Shown: positions 36,104 to 45,830 of the stretch, piece by piece
How the letters are laid out: each line of letters begins with the position of its first letter
How positions within the stretch are numbered: position 1 is the stretch's first letter
NCBI RefSeq assembly: GCF_901933205.1
Contig: NC_044596.1
Span: forward strand, 4,280,001-4,344,000
Origin: Camarhynchus parvulus
Taxonomy: Eukaryota; Chordata; Aves; Passeriformes; Thraupidae
Reading direction: 5' to 3'
DNA length: 64,000 nucleotides
Notes under the pieces: generated by a model
Databases searched by the model: none
Seen by the model: only the letters and a program-made list of their open reading frames with translations
Told to the model about the DNA's origin: nothing
Position numbers and translations under genes: made by a program

Positions 36104-38960
36104 CCCACTATATGCCATCAAGGACTGGGGCTGGTGAGTTTTGTTTCAGTGGGAAAGGCCTGTTGTTTATGTTTGGGGGCCGGTACCCCGGAGTGGCCGG
36201 CTGGCTCCTGAAAATCCGCGATACGCAGGATGCCTCCCGACCCAAGCTGGCACCAGTGCCAACTCGGGCTGGTTTCATAGCGCCAACGGAGTCCCACAAT
36301 CTGCCATCAAATACCGGGGCTGGTGAGTTTTGTTCCAGCGGGAAAGGCCCGTTGTTTATGTTTGGGGGCCATAGGCCCGGAGTGGCCGGCTGGCTCCTGA
36401 AAATCCGCGATACGCAGGATGCCTCCCAGACCCAAGCTGGCACCAGTGCCAACTCGGGCTGGTTTGATAGTGCCAACGGAGTCCCACAATCTGCCATCAA
36501 GAACGGGGGCGGGTGAGTTTTGTTTCAGCGGGATAGGCCCGTTGTTTATATTTTGGGGCCATAGGCCCGGAGTGGCTGGCTGGCTCCTGAAAATCCGCGA
36601 TACGCAGGATGCCTCCCAGACCCAAGCTGGCACCAGTGCCAACTCGGGCTGGTTTGATAGTGCTAACGGAGTCCCACAATCTGCAATCAGGAATTGGAGC
36701 TGGTGAGTTATGTTTCAGAGGGAAAGGCCCGTTGTTTATGTTTGGGGGCCTGTGCCCCGGAGTGGCCGGTCAGCTCCTGAAAATCCGTGATACGCAGGAT
36801 GCCTCCCAGACCCAAGCTGGCACCAGTGCCAACTTGGGCTGGTTTGATAGTGCCAACGGAGTCCCACTATATGCCATCAAGGACTGGGGCTGGTGAGTTT
36901 TGTTTCAGAGGGAAAGGCCCGTTGTTTATGTTTGGGGGCCGGTGCCCGGAGTGGCCGGCTGGCTCCTGAAAATCCGCGATACGCAGGATGCCTCCCAGAC
37001 CCAAGCTGGCACCAGTGCCAACTCGGGCTGGTTTCATAGCGCCAACGGAGTCCCACAATCTGCCATCAAATACTGGGGCTGGTGAGTTTTGTTCCAGCGG
37101 GAAAGGCCCGTTGTTTATGTTTGGGGGCCATAGGCCCGGAGTGGCCGGCTGGCTCCTGAAAATCCGCGATACGCAGGATGCCTCCCAGACCCAAGCTGGC
37201 ACCAGTGCCAACTCGGGCTGGTTTGATAGTGCCAACGGAGTCCCACAATCTGCCATCAAGAACGGGGGCGGGTGAGTTTTGTTTCAGCGGGATAGGCCCG
37301 TTGTTTATGTTTTGGGGCCATAGGCCCCGGAGTGGCTGGCTGGCTCCTGAAAATCCGCAATACGCAGGATGGCTCCCAGACCCAAGCTGGCACCAGTGCC
37401 AACTCGGGCTGGTTTGATAGTGCCAATGGAGTCCCACAATCTGCAATCAAGGACCGGGGCTGGTGACTTTTGTTTCAGCAGGAAAGGCCCGTTGTTTATG
37501 TTTGGGGGCCTGTGACCGTGAGTGGCTGGCTGGCTCCTGAAAATCCGCGATACGCAGGATGCCTCCCAGACCCAAGCTGGCACCAGTGCCAACTCGGGCT
37601 GCTTCGATAGAGCCAAGGGAGTCCCACAATCTGCCATCAAGGACCGGGGCTGGTGACTTTTGTTTCAGAGGGAAAGGCCCGTTGTTTATGTTTGGGGGCC
37701 ATAGGCCCGGAGTGGCCGGCTGGCTCCTGAAAATCCGCAACACGCAGGATGCCTCCCAGACCCAAGCTGGCACCAGTGCCAACTCGGGCTGGTTTGATAC
37801 TGCCAATGGAGTCCTACATTCTGCCATCAGGAACAGGGGCTCGTGACTTTTGTTTCCCAGGAAAAGGCCCGTTCTTACTGTTTAGGGGCCATAGGCCCGG
37901 AGTGGCCGGCTGGCTCCTGAAAATCCGCGATACGCAGGATGCCTCCCAGACCCAAGCTGGCACCAGTGCCAACTCGGGCTGGTTTGATAGTGCCAACGGA
38001 GTCCCACAATCTGCCATCAAGGACCGGGGCTGGTGAGTTTTGTTTCAGAGGGAAAGGCTCGTTATTTATATTTGGGGGCCATAGGCCCGGAGTGGCCGGC
38101 TGGCTCCTGAAAATCCGCGACACGCAGGATGCCTCCCAGACCCAAGCTGGCACCAGTGCCAACTCGGGCTGGTTTGATAGTGCCAATGGAGTCCTACATT
38201 CTGCCATCGTGATCCGGGGCTCCTGACTTTTGTTTCCCCGGGAAAGGGTTGGTGTACATGTTTGGGGGCCTGTGGACCAGTGTGGCCGGCTGGCTCCTGA
38301 AAATCCACGATACGCAGGATGCCTCCCAGACCCAAGCTGGTACCAGTGCCAACTCGGGCTGGTTTGATAGTGCCAACGGAGTCCTACAATCTGCCATCAG
38401 GAACAGGGGCTCGTGACTTTTGGTTCCCAGGGAAAGGGCCGGTGTTTATGTTTCGGTGCCTGCAGCTGGCAGTGGCCGGCTGGCTTCTGAAAATCCGCGA
38501 TACGCGAAATGCCTCCCTGACCCAAAATGGAACCAGAGCCAACTCGGGCTTGTTTGACAGTGCCAATGGGGTCATACAATCTGCCATCGAGATCCGGGTC
38601 TGGTGACTTTTGTTTCCCTGGGAAAGGGCTGGTGTACATGTTTGGGGGCCTCTGGCTATCTGCCTCCTGAAAATCCGCGATACGCAGGATGTCTCCCAGA
38701 CCCAAGCTGGCACCAGTCCCAAGTTGGGCTGGTTTGATAGTGCCAACGGTGTCCTACAAGTTGCCATCAGGAACAGGGGCTGGTGAGTTTTGTTTCCCAG
38801 CGAACGGGCCGGTGTATCTGTTTGGCGGCCTGTCGCCTTGTGTGGCCGGCTGGCTCCTGAAAATCCTCAATAGGCAGGATGCTTCCCAGACCCAAGCTGG
38901 CAGCATTTGCAACTCAGACTGGTTTGGCCGTACAAAGTGACTCCTGCAATCTGCTGAGCC

Positions 38961-39420
38961 AACATCGTCACTTGTTTAATTGTTTCAGTGCAGCTGAGGA
39001 ACCCCTCTGAGGTACAAAAATGCTTGCAATTATTGATTTTCCAGAGTTCCAAGAGGGAAAATCGCTATCATAGTTGCTTTCATATTGATGTCACCAGGAG
39101 GATCTAATCTTTCTGCGTTTCTTTTTGACTATCTCTCTGACACTGGAGGCAATCATTGTGAGTTGGCACAAGGGCCACCATCTACTTTTGAGGGCAGATC
39201 TTGCCAGGCCCTGTCTCCAGAGATGAGCCAGATTCCTCTAGGGAATCGAATTGGAAGTTTGTTGAAATGTTTTTCCCGAAATTCAAAATTTTCCACCAAA
39301 AATTTGGGAATTTCCCCCAAAATTCAAAAGTTTTCTCCAAACTTCAGGAATTTCTCCCCAGAATTCGGGATAAGAAATATTGCTCAAGCCAAATGATTTA
39401 CAAAGAATAAGAGTGGGGAT
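38961..39420. other. AT-richer unique sequence right of the satellite
   Basis: No gene recognised. It has a short run of AAATTC/CCAAAATTC-type repeats near 39270-39370. Confidence 0.5.
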
Positions 39421-39866
39421 TGTGAAAAATGCATGTATTTTATGATTGGCTTTTCGCAAATATTAAAATGAATATTATATGTGTTGTGTTAGAAAGTTAT
39501 GCTGTATTAATTGTCTTAAGTAGTGTGTTAAATACAGTTTTAGGTTACAAATATTGTTGAAATAGAAACGATGCTATGTAAGATACTTTTTTTTTAAAGA
39601 AAGGACTTGCAGCGAGATAGCAGCCACAGGACACCTAGATCTTTCAGAGAAAAAGAATTTATTGCTCTCTTATGAGAAGAAACGAACTTCTTCCCGCCTT
39701 GAAAAAGGTACCCGGACGTCCGTAACTCTTTGTATTTGTTGTCTCATATTGTCCTAATTCAAATTGTCCAAATTATTATTACTCTAACTGTATTGCTATT
39801 TTTATAACCATTTTATTACTATTAAACTTACAAAATTTTAAAACCAAGTGATTGGCGTTTTTCACA
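39421..39866 (+). mobile_element. Complete solo ERV LTR (446 bp)
   Basis: Starts TGTGAAAAATGCATG and ends GGCGTTTTTCACA, so it has canonical TG...CA ends. The interior is AT-rich, with a GGACTTGCAGCGAGATAGCA segment and a 3' portion of TTATTACTATT/AAACTT repeats. It matches my memory of a common songbird solo LTR. No internal retroviral genes adjoin it. Its 3' end directly abuts the CpG island. No clear target-site duplication is visible (flanks GGGGAT and GGGGCC). Confidence 0.85.
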
Positions 39867-40288
39867 GGGGCCGTGCCCGGGTGCTCAAGGTCCGGGGGAG
39901 GCGCGGGGGGATACACGGAAGGCGCGGCGGAGGGATACGTGCAAGGTGCTGTGCTGGGATACATGCAGGGCGCTGCAGTATTTGCCTGCTGTGCTGCCAC
40001 GTACAGACCCGGTGGCCGCGGAAGTGCCGTGACAGGGCACAGGGACGCCGGCTGTGGCCGCACAGCGGGATGCAGCGGCTGGGAACCGGGACCGGGCTGC
40101 ACCAAAGCTGCGGCGAAAGCACCGCGCTTTGGCGGCGGCGCCGTGCAGATAGAACTGCGCATGCGTGCGGCTGAACCCGGAAGCAGCGCTGCCGTTGGTT
40201 GAGGCGCGGAGGGATGTCGCTGCTGCGGGGGGTTTTAGCAACCGCGCATGCGTGCGTTACGTCACTAGGGCAGCGCGGCGGGCTGTGA

Positions 40289-40324
<36 letters not shown>

Positions 40325-41470
40325 AGCGGCGGGCGGCGGGCGGCGGCGGCGGCGGCGGCGGCGGGCGGGGAGCGCGGGAGGTGGTGGAGCTGCGGAAACG
40401 GGACCGGGGCTGCGGCTGCGGTCGTGGAAGGGAGCGGCGGGACGCCCGTCGTTGCAGGAGGCGGCGTAGTTGCGCCCTCCAGCAGCTGTGAAGCGGGGGC
40501 CGCGGTGGGGAAGACGCGGCTCGGCCCGCCGTGCGGCGGCGGGAGCGGGAAAGGGACCACGGGCCGCGGCGGGGCGGCTTCGGCAGCGGGAGATAATGCC
40601 GGGGGGGCGGCGGGAGGCGGGACGAGCGGCGTGGAGGCGGCAGGAGTCTTGGACCGCGGCGTGCGGCCGCTGGGAGCTGGGCTGGCTGCCGGCGCGGCGG
40701 GCACGGGCGGCGCTGACGGGGCGCCGCGCTGGAGCGGCGCCAGGCGCGGAGAGGCTGCAGCCAGCGGTGTGGACGCCGCGGCGCCGGCACGGGGTGGCCG
40801 GGCGGGCCGGGGCGCCCCGGTGCCAGCGCCAGCGGTGCTGTGCCGGGGCCGGGGGATTGCGCCGAAACGGCGGCAGGGACGGGGTTTGCCGTGGGCGTCC
40901 GCCCTGCCGGGGTCCCGTGGGCAGCTCGGGCTGTGCTGCGTGCCCTTCAACGCCGGCGGGGGGGCAGGGCTTCCCGCCGCAGACGCTCTCGGCACCGCAA
41001 AACCGGGAGCCACGGGGACTGCAAAGACGCAGCAGCGGCGGGACTTAGGCGCCACCGGCGCCGTGTCGGCAAAGGGGGCGAGGGGGAAGTGGGGGCGGGC
41101 CGCAGCAGCGGCCGCGCTCGCGGGGGGAGGGGGCGGGGCCGCGGTGACGCTGGCGGGCGGGATTGAGCGGCGGGGCCGCGGGGATGGCGGCAGCAGTGGG
41201 AGGGGCCGGGGGGACGGGCGTCGGGATTGCGGGGGGGAAGGGCGGCAGGGGTCAGCGAGACTGCGGGTACCAGAGCTGTTGGGTCCGACGGGGAAATGGG
41301 GGGCGTGTCCCGCCCCAGACTCGCGGCAGCAAGGGTAAGACTCGCAGCACGAGCGGAGCTCAGGGCGGTGGCTGCTGTGGGCATCGCCCACCCGTGCAGC
41401 AAAGAGCTCAAGCAGCGCCCTGCAAGCTGGGACCAGCTCCGTGGCAGCCACGTCCCGGCAGAAATGTTAT
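39867..41470. promoter_or_regulatory. CpG island with no assigned gene
   Basis: About 1.6 kb of very GC- and CpG-rich DNA, unlike its neighbours. It includes a CGG/GGC repeat at 40289-40325 and further GGC runs to about 40370. Long frames on both strands (one of 529 codons on the minus strand) are Ala/Pro/Arg/Gly-rich and match no family I recognise. A donor-like AAGGGTAAG occurs near 41331. A vertebrate CpG island of this type usually marks a broadly expressed promoter, but no gene is expected between PRELP and FMOD. Confidence 0.75.
40156..40298 (+). promoter_or_regulatory. Housekeeping-type promoter core: two NRF1 sites, ETS, CRE/ATF, YY1-like
   Basis: Visible motifs are GCGCATGCGTGCG at about 40157-40169 and again at 40244-40256 (NRF1), CCGGAAG at 40177-40183 (ETS/GABP), TTACGTCAC at 40257-40265 (CRE/ATF) and GATGGCGGCGG at 40287 (YY1-like, with an ATG leading into poly-Ala). 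The clustering is typical of TATA-less CpG-island promoters. Direction and target gene are undetermined. Confidence 0.6.
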
Positions 41471-41524
41471 TAAAGTGCTTGAAACCAACCGTGTCCCAAA
41501 AGTCTCATTACAACAGCCCTGATT

Positions 41525-41905
41525 TGCGACGCCTTCTGCAACAGTCGTGCTTTATGACACTTTTGCAACAGTGATGCTTCACGGTGCCTTTTACGACAGT
41601 CGCGCTTTACGATGCCTTTTGAGACAGTTGCGCTTTACGGCACCATTTGAGACGATGCTGCTTTACGGCCCCTTTACGACAGTCGCGATTTACGGTTCGT
41701 TTTGCGACAGTCATGCTTTATCGCATCTTTTGCGACAGACACACTTTACGGCTCACTTTGCGACAGTTGCGCTTTACGGCATCTTTTACGATGGCGCTGC
41801 TTTCCGGCTCATTTTTCGACAGTTGCTCTATTACAGCACTCCATTTTACAACAGTCACACTTTACTGCACTTTACTACGGTCCTGCTTTAAGGCACTTCC
41901 TTTTA
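41525..41905. repeat. ~31-bp CpG-containing minisatellite (GACAGTCGCGCTTTACGGC)
   Basis: About 12 imperfect copies with modules CGACAGT(C/T)GCG, CTTTACGGC and a T-rich CTTTT tail. It lies at the right shoulder of the CpG island and gives way to a T-rich AT stretch at 41940-42060. Confidence 0.88.
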
Positions 41906-42089
41906 TGGAACTTTTACAGCACTTCACTTTACAGCACTTTACAGGTTTTGTTTTGTTTTTCATTTATTTTTAATTATTTTTTTTAATTTTATGTTATTAT
42001 TTATTTAATTTTTAAATTTAATTTTTCTATTTTTAAAGCTTTTGATTTCGTTTTATTTGGTGCTGGCCAGACCAGCCCAAGCCAGTGAT

Positions 42090-42480
42090 TGTGGTGCTGT
42101 TTGAGGGTCCCCAGGACAAGGGAAGTGATGAGAATCTTGACTCCACCTTTCAGAAGGCTGATTTATTATTTTATGGTCTCTATTATAGTAAAAGGAAATG
42201 AGCCATTAGAACTATACTAAAAGAGCAAGGTCACATCCGAAACCTGGAAAGGAATGAATAATAAAACCCTGAGACTGCTCACAGCCCTGACCCAGCTGGA
42301 CCATGACTGGTCATCAAGTAGAAACAATGCACAGGAGGCCAATCCAAGATGTCGCTGTTGCTAAACCATCTCCAGCCCACATTCCACAGCCAGCAGATCG
42401 TTATTGGTTCCATTTCTGTTCTGAGGCTTCTCAGGATAAAAAATCCCAGCCAAAGGATTTTCATCAAACACATCAGTGCC
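42090..42480 (-). mobile_element. Diverged solo ERV LTR, inverted relative of the 19.3-kb copies
   Basis: In reverse complement it shares the order of landmarks with the LTR pair at 19300-20080: the GAGAAGC/CTGAGGC segment, a TGGAAT...CAGCAG segment, TAATAAATCAGCCTTCTGAAA and a GTCA...CATCACTTCCC end. It is considerably more diverged. Boundaries are approximate. Confidence 0.65.
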
Positions 42481-43439
42481 AGGTGATGGCACAGGCAGCA
42501 TTGGCTGGCCGAGGTCACTGTGTCATCCCTGCCAGCCCAGGGACCCCCTTGGAGCATCTCAGCACCCCCCAGCTCTGCAGGGAATGGGGGGAATTCCAGG
42601 GAATTCCCACATCTGATCCTGCAAGGATTGGGGAGGGACGTGCTGAGCCCCGCCGGGGTTTGTGGGGCACAGGAAAAAGATCAGGGGAGGAGAGGAAAGG
42701 CTTCTCATCCCGAAAAAACCCAAATTAATTGGGGTTTGCCCAGCAGGGAGCAGATTCCAGCCTCCAGATTCCACCAGGAGCTGCAGCTGATGAATTCCGT
42801 GGTTTTTACCCATATTTCCCACCCCTTTGCACCCCAGGACAGGGACAACAACCCAGGAGAGGGGACTGTGACCCACCCTGCACCCCCGAGGTGCCTCCCT
42901 GGCCCCAGGGCTGGGCTGGGAACGTTTTTTATCCCGGGAATTGCAATCCCAGCTGGCACCCCTGGGACAGTGAGGCTGTGGCCAAAAACCAGGGTCAGCT
43001 CGGGGGGCTCCTGGCAGCACCAGGTTTGGGCAGAGCTCAGCCCAAAACAGCTCCAGGAGCTCCCAAAATCCTTGGAAAATCTGGGATTGGGGCTGACAGA
43101 GCCCCTTCCCAAAAAAGGGCACCTCTCTCTCAGCTCTGTGGCTGTTCCAGATGGATTTGCTTCTCATTTTCCCAACTTCTGGACCTTTTGTGCTTCCTGT
43201 GGATTTGTCTAACCCCGCTGTCCTTTCTGGAATTTGCAGATCCTCCCAGCCCGCCACCCTTGGAGGGTTTTGTGCTATTTCCTCCCTCGTTCCCCAAGCC
43301 CAGTAAACAGCTGGTCCTGCAGGCCACCTCCAGACTTGCACTTTCCATCTTCCTGGGGTTTCAGAGCCCTGAAAAATCCTCACATGGAGATTTCCACAGC
43401 AAATCCCAGCCCACGGACCCTCAGCTTGGCTAAAAAGAT
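42481..43439. other. Unique noncoding sequence
   Basis: No exon, RNA gene or repeat recognised between the inverted LTR and the NUMT. Confidence 0.45.
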
Positions 43440-43800
43440 TGGTTGCCGGACATATTAATTATTTTATCATTTACTAGGAACTAGTATTTAAGTTCCATTT
43501 TTTTTTATCTTGACTTTTTTTTTGTCAAATAATTAAACCATATATCTCTACATTATCCAAATCACTTGTCATCAATACGCTTTCAATTAACCTTCCTCTA
43601 TATTTCCTAATCTTAAAAACAACAATCAACCATCACCATCACTCCACAACCACCCCCAAACAGACATAGAATTAACCCCAGAAATAACCCCCCCCAAAAA
43701 CCCAAACAAAAATACAAACCGTGATGATAAATCGTCGACCAATCGCCCACCAAATTTTACGTTCTTGTAGCTTATAGAAAGCACGACACTGAAGATGCCC
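43440..43800 (+). pseudogene. NUMT: mitochondrial control-region 3' end plus start of tRNA-Phe
   Basis: An AT/C-rich, G-poor block unlike its surroundings. It has the features of the 3' domain of an avian control region: a TTATCTTGACTTTTTTT CSB1-like motif, GTCAAATAATTAAACC, and long A/C-rich runs. It runs directly into GTTCTTGTAGCTTATAGAAA (43761), the start of mitochondrial tRNA-Phe, and breaks off about 39 nt into the tRNA at GAAGATGCC. The order control region then tRNA-Phe is the standard mitochondrial junction. The left boundary is approximate. Confidence 0.85.
43761..43799 (+). pseudogene. Truncated mitochondrial tRNA-Phe within the NUMT
   Basis: About the first 39 nt (acceptor 5' arm, D arm and anticodon-loop GAAGAT with GAA anticodon). 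The T arm and 3' acceptor strand are missing, so it cannot fold or function as a tRNA. Confidence 0.8.
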
Positions 43801-44249
43801 TTCAGGCGAAACTCAGATCTCACCTGCAGCCACTCCCTGCAGTCCCAGGTGTCCCCAAATCCCAAAAATGCTCCAACCTTCCCTGGGTCATCACCACTTC
43901 CCCCAGGCTTGGAATTTGGCCGGAATTTCTGGCTGGAGGTGGAAATTTCCATCCCAAAATGGAAATGTTGGGGCAGCTCAGGGTGTTTGGTTTCTCCCAT
44001 GGATTTCCCTCAGGTACTGCTCATCCCTCCCCTGGGAATTCCGGGGTCAGGGGTGTGAGGTGCCTTTCCTTGGATGTCCCCAGCCTCAGCCCCGTCCCCT
44101 TTCCCAGCTCCCTGCATCCCTGAGCCCCATCCCTTGGGAATTCACTCTGGTGGCCCTCAGGCTCCAAGGAAAGCTCGGCAAGGTGTCAAAGCCACCTGCA
44201 CCTGCCTCATCCCACGTTTTCCCTTTCTTTTTGCCTTCCCAAGGCAAAC

Positions 44250-44565
44250 ATTCTGTTCTGGGGATGAACACCCTGTTTCTGGGGATAAACACCCTGTTCT
44301 AGGGATGAACTCCTGGTTTTGGGGATGAACACCCTGTTCTAGGGATGAACTCCTGGTTTTGGGGATGAACTCCTGATTTTGGGGATGAACACCCAGTTTC
44401 TGGGGATAAACACCCTGTTCTAGGGATGAACTCCTGGTTTTGGGGATAAATACCCTGTTCTGGGGATAAACACCCTGTTCTAGGGATGAGCTCTTGGTTT
44501 TGGGGATAAATACCCTGTTCTGGGGATAAACACTCAGCTCTGGGGATAAACACCCGATTCCCAGG
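44250..44565. repeat. ~18-bp minisatellite (TGGGGATAAACACCCTGTTC)
   Basis: About 17 copies alternating GGGGATAAACACCCTGTTCT and GGGATGAACTCCTGGTTTT versions, with a higher-order 36-bp periodicity. Confidence 0.9.
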
Positions 44566-45294
44566 ACAACAGCAGGGCCCGGCTCCCATCCAGGCTGTCC
44601 CGCAGCCGCTGCTGCCCCGACACCTCCTCCTCCCTCCCTCCTCCTCCTCCCTCCCTCCCGTCCCCGTGACGCTCCAGCGAAAGGAATCTGGAGAGCTCCC
44701 AGAGCCGCGGCTCGGCTGCTCCCAAATGCCAGGTGGAGGTGGAGGCGCAGGAAGTGTTTTCAAGCCCGAGGCATCCACGCAGCTGCTCCCAGCACCGATC
44801 CCTCCTGCCCGAGGATGCTCCCGAGCCTTTCCCGCAGCCCCCAGAGAGGTGGAAGGGATGGAGCAGCTGGAAAAGCGCCGCTGGTTCCTGTTCCTTAAAA
44901 ATCCACCCGAGCTGGCCCGGAACAAGGAAAGTTCTGGAAGGGAAGGGGAGGCACCAGCAGCCTGGATGGATGGAAATGCGGGGATGGAAAGATGGATGGA
45001 AATCATCCATCTCCCTCTGGATCCAGAGTCCCCCAGAGGGGCTGGGAGAGGGAAGGATGGGGGCAGAAGGCAGCAGGTGCCCCCTGGGTGTGCTCCAGCC
45101 CTGGGGCTTTGCCGGCCCTGGAGGAATCCTTGTTTTTCTGGGAGGAAATGAGGCAGTGCTGCTTTAATAGGAAATCAAAACACATGGAAGGAACACAGAG
45201 CGGGACACGAGCCTGGAAAAAAGCAGAGCCGTCCAGCGCTGTCTCGCCAGCAGCCCCAACACTGCCAGGGGCTGCAGGGCCACGCTGCCCTCAG

Positions 45295-45485
45295 CCTTGC
45301 CCTGATCCCACAGGAATATCCCATAGGGATGATCCCACAGGAATATCCCACAGGGATGATCAGCCATGCCCTGATCCTAATGGGATCCCATAGGGATGAT
45401 GTGGCCATGCCCTGATCCCACAGGATCCCATAGGGATGATCTGGCCGTGCCCTGATCCCAACAGGAATATCCCAAAGATCTCCAC
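45295..45485. repeat. CCCTGATCCCA...CATAGGGATGATC minisatellite
   Basis: Four to six imperfect copies of a 25-45-bp unit with ATCCCACAGGAATATCCC and CATAGGGATGAT modules. Confidence 0.8.
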
Positions 45486-45534
45486 AGGGATTCACCCCTG
45501 TGGGGTGGCAGGGGGTGCTGGGGGAGAGGGTGGA

Positions 45535-45830
45535 AGGGATGGATGGATGATGGAAGGATGATGGATGGATGGGTGGATGGGTGGATGGATGGATGGATGG
45601 ATGGATGGATGGATGGATGGATGGATGGATGGATGGATGGATGGATGGATGGAAGGAATCCATGGATGGATGGATGGATGATGGATGGATGGATGGAAGG
45701 AATCCATGGATGGATGGATGGATGGATGGATAGATGGAATCCATGGATGGATCCATGGATGTATGGAAGGAATCCATGGATGGATGATGGATGGATGGAA
45801 TCCATGGATGGATGGACAAATGAGTGACCA
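45535..45830. repeat. (GGAT)n microsatellite, compound
   Basis: About 95 bp of uninterrupted GGAT tetramer in the middle, then GGAT runs broken by GGAATCCATGG units. It is likely highly polymorphic. Confidence 0.95.

Larger units (their letters stand above)
26455..38960 (+). repeat. ~190-bp satellite array (about 60 copies) between PRELP and FMOD
   Basis: Head-to-tail monomers mostly 187-191 bp. In order they carry GGCTGGTGAGTTTTGTTTCAG, an AAAGGCCCGTTGTTTATGTT block, a GAGTGGCCGGCTGGCTCC block, ATCCGCGATACGCAGGATGC, CCCAAGCTGGCACCAGTGCC and TAGTGCCAACGGAGTCCCAC. Starts of the ATGCCTCCCAGACC block recur at 27909, 28099, 28477, 28667, 30666, 30856, 31046, 36419, 36609, 37178, 37749 and 37939, which gives the period. 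The core is highly homogeneous and the two edges are diverged. Open frames in both directions are repeat frames interrupted on each monomer. A 500-N gap interrupts it. The period is near that of the zebra-finch centromeric satellite (about 191 bp), but I cannot compare sequences. Confidence 0.98.

Noticed and set aside
26457..38606. Many 60-270-codon frames on both strands in the satellite
   Set aside because: They repeat the same ~63-residue segment in shifting frames with a period that is not a multiple of three, and occur equally on both strands. They are satellite artefacts.
26455..38960. CRISPR-like array of regularly spaced repeats
   Set aside because: The repeats are contiguous ~190-bp monomers with no unique spacers, in a vertebrate genome. 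This is satellite DNA.
40288..40491. ATG followed by poly-Ala and poly-Gly frame at the GGC repeat
   Set aside because: The start context after the CRE/NRF1 cluster is attractive, but the frame ends after about 67 codons in Arg/Cys-rich compositional sequence with no recognisable domain and no clear donor in frame.
39862..41451. 529-codon open frame on the minus strand across the CpG island
   Set aside because: It is Ala/Pro/Arg/Ser-rich low-complexity sequence and matches no family I know. Long frames are expected where stop codons are rare in CpG-rich DNA. Its 3' end runs into the LTR.
43440..43800. Functional mitochondrial tRNA-Phe
   Set aside because: Only the first ~39 nt are present, so no cloverleaf can form. 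It is a NUMT fragment.
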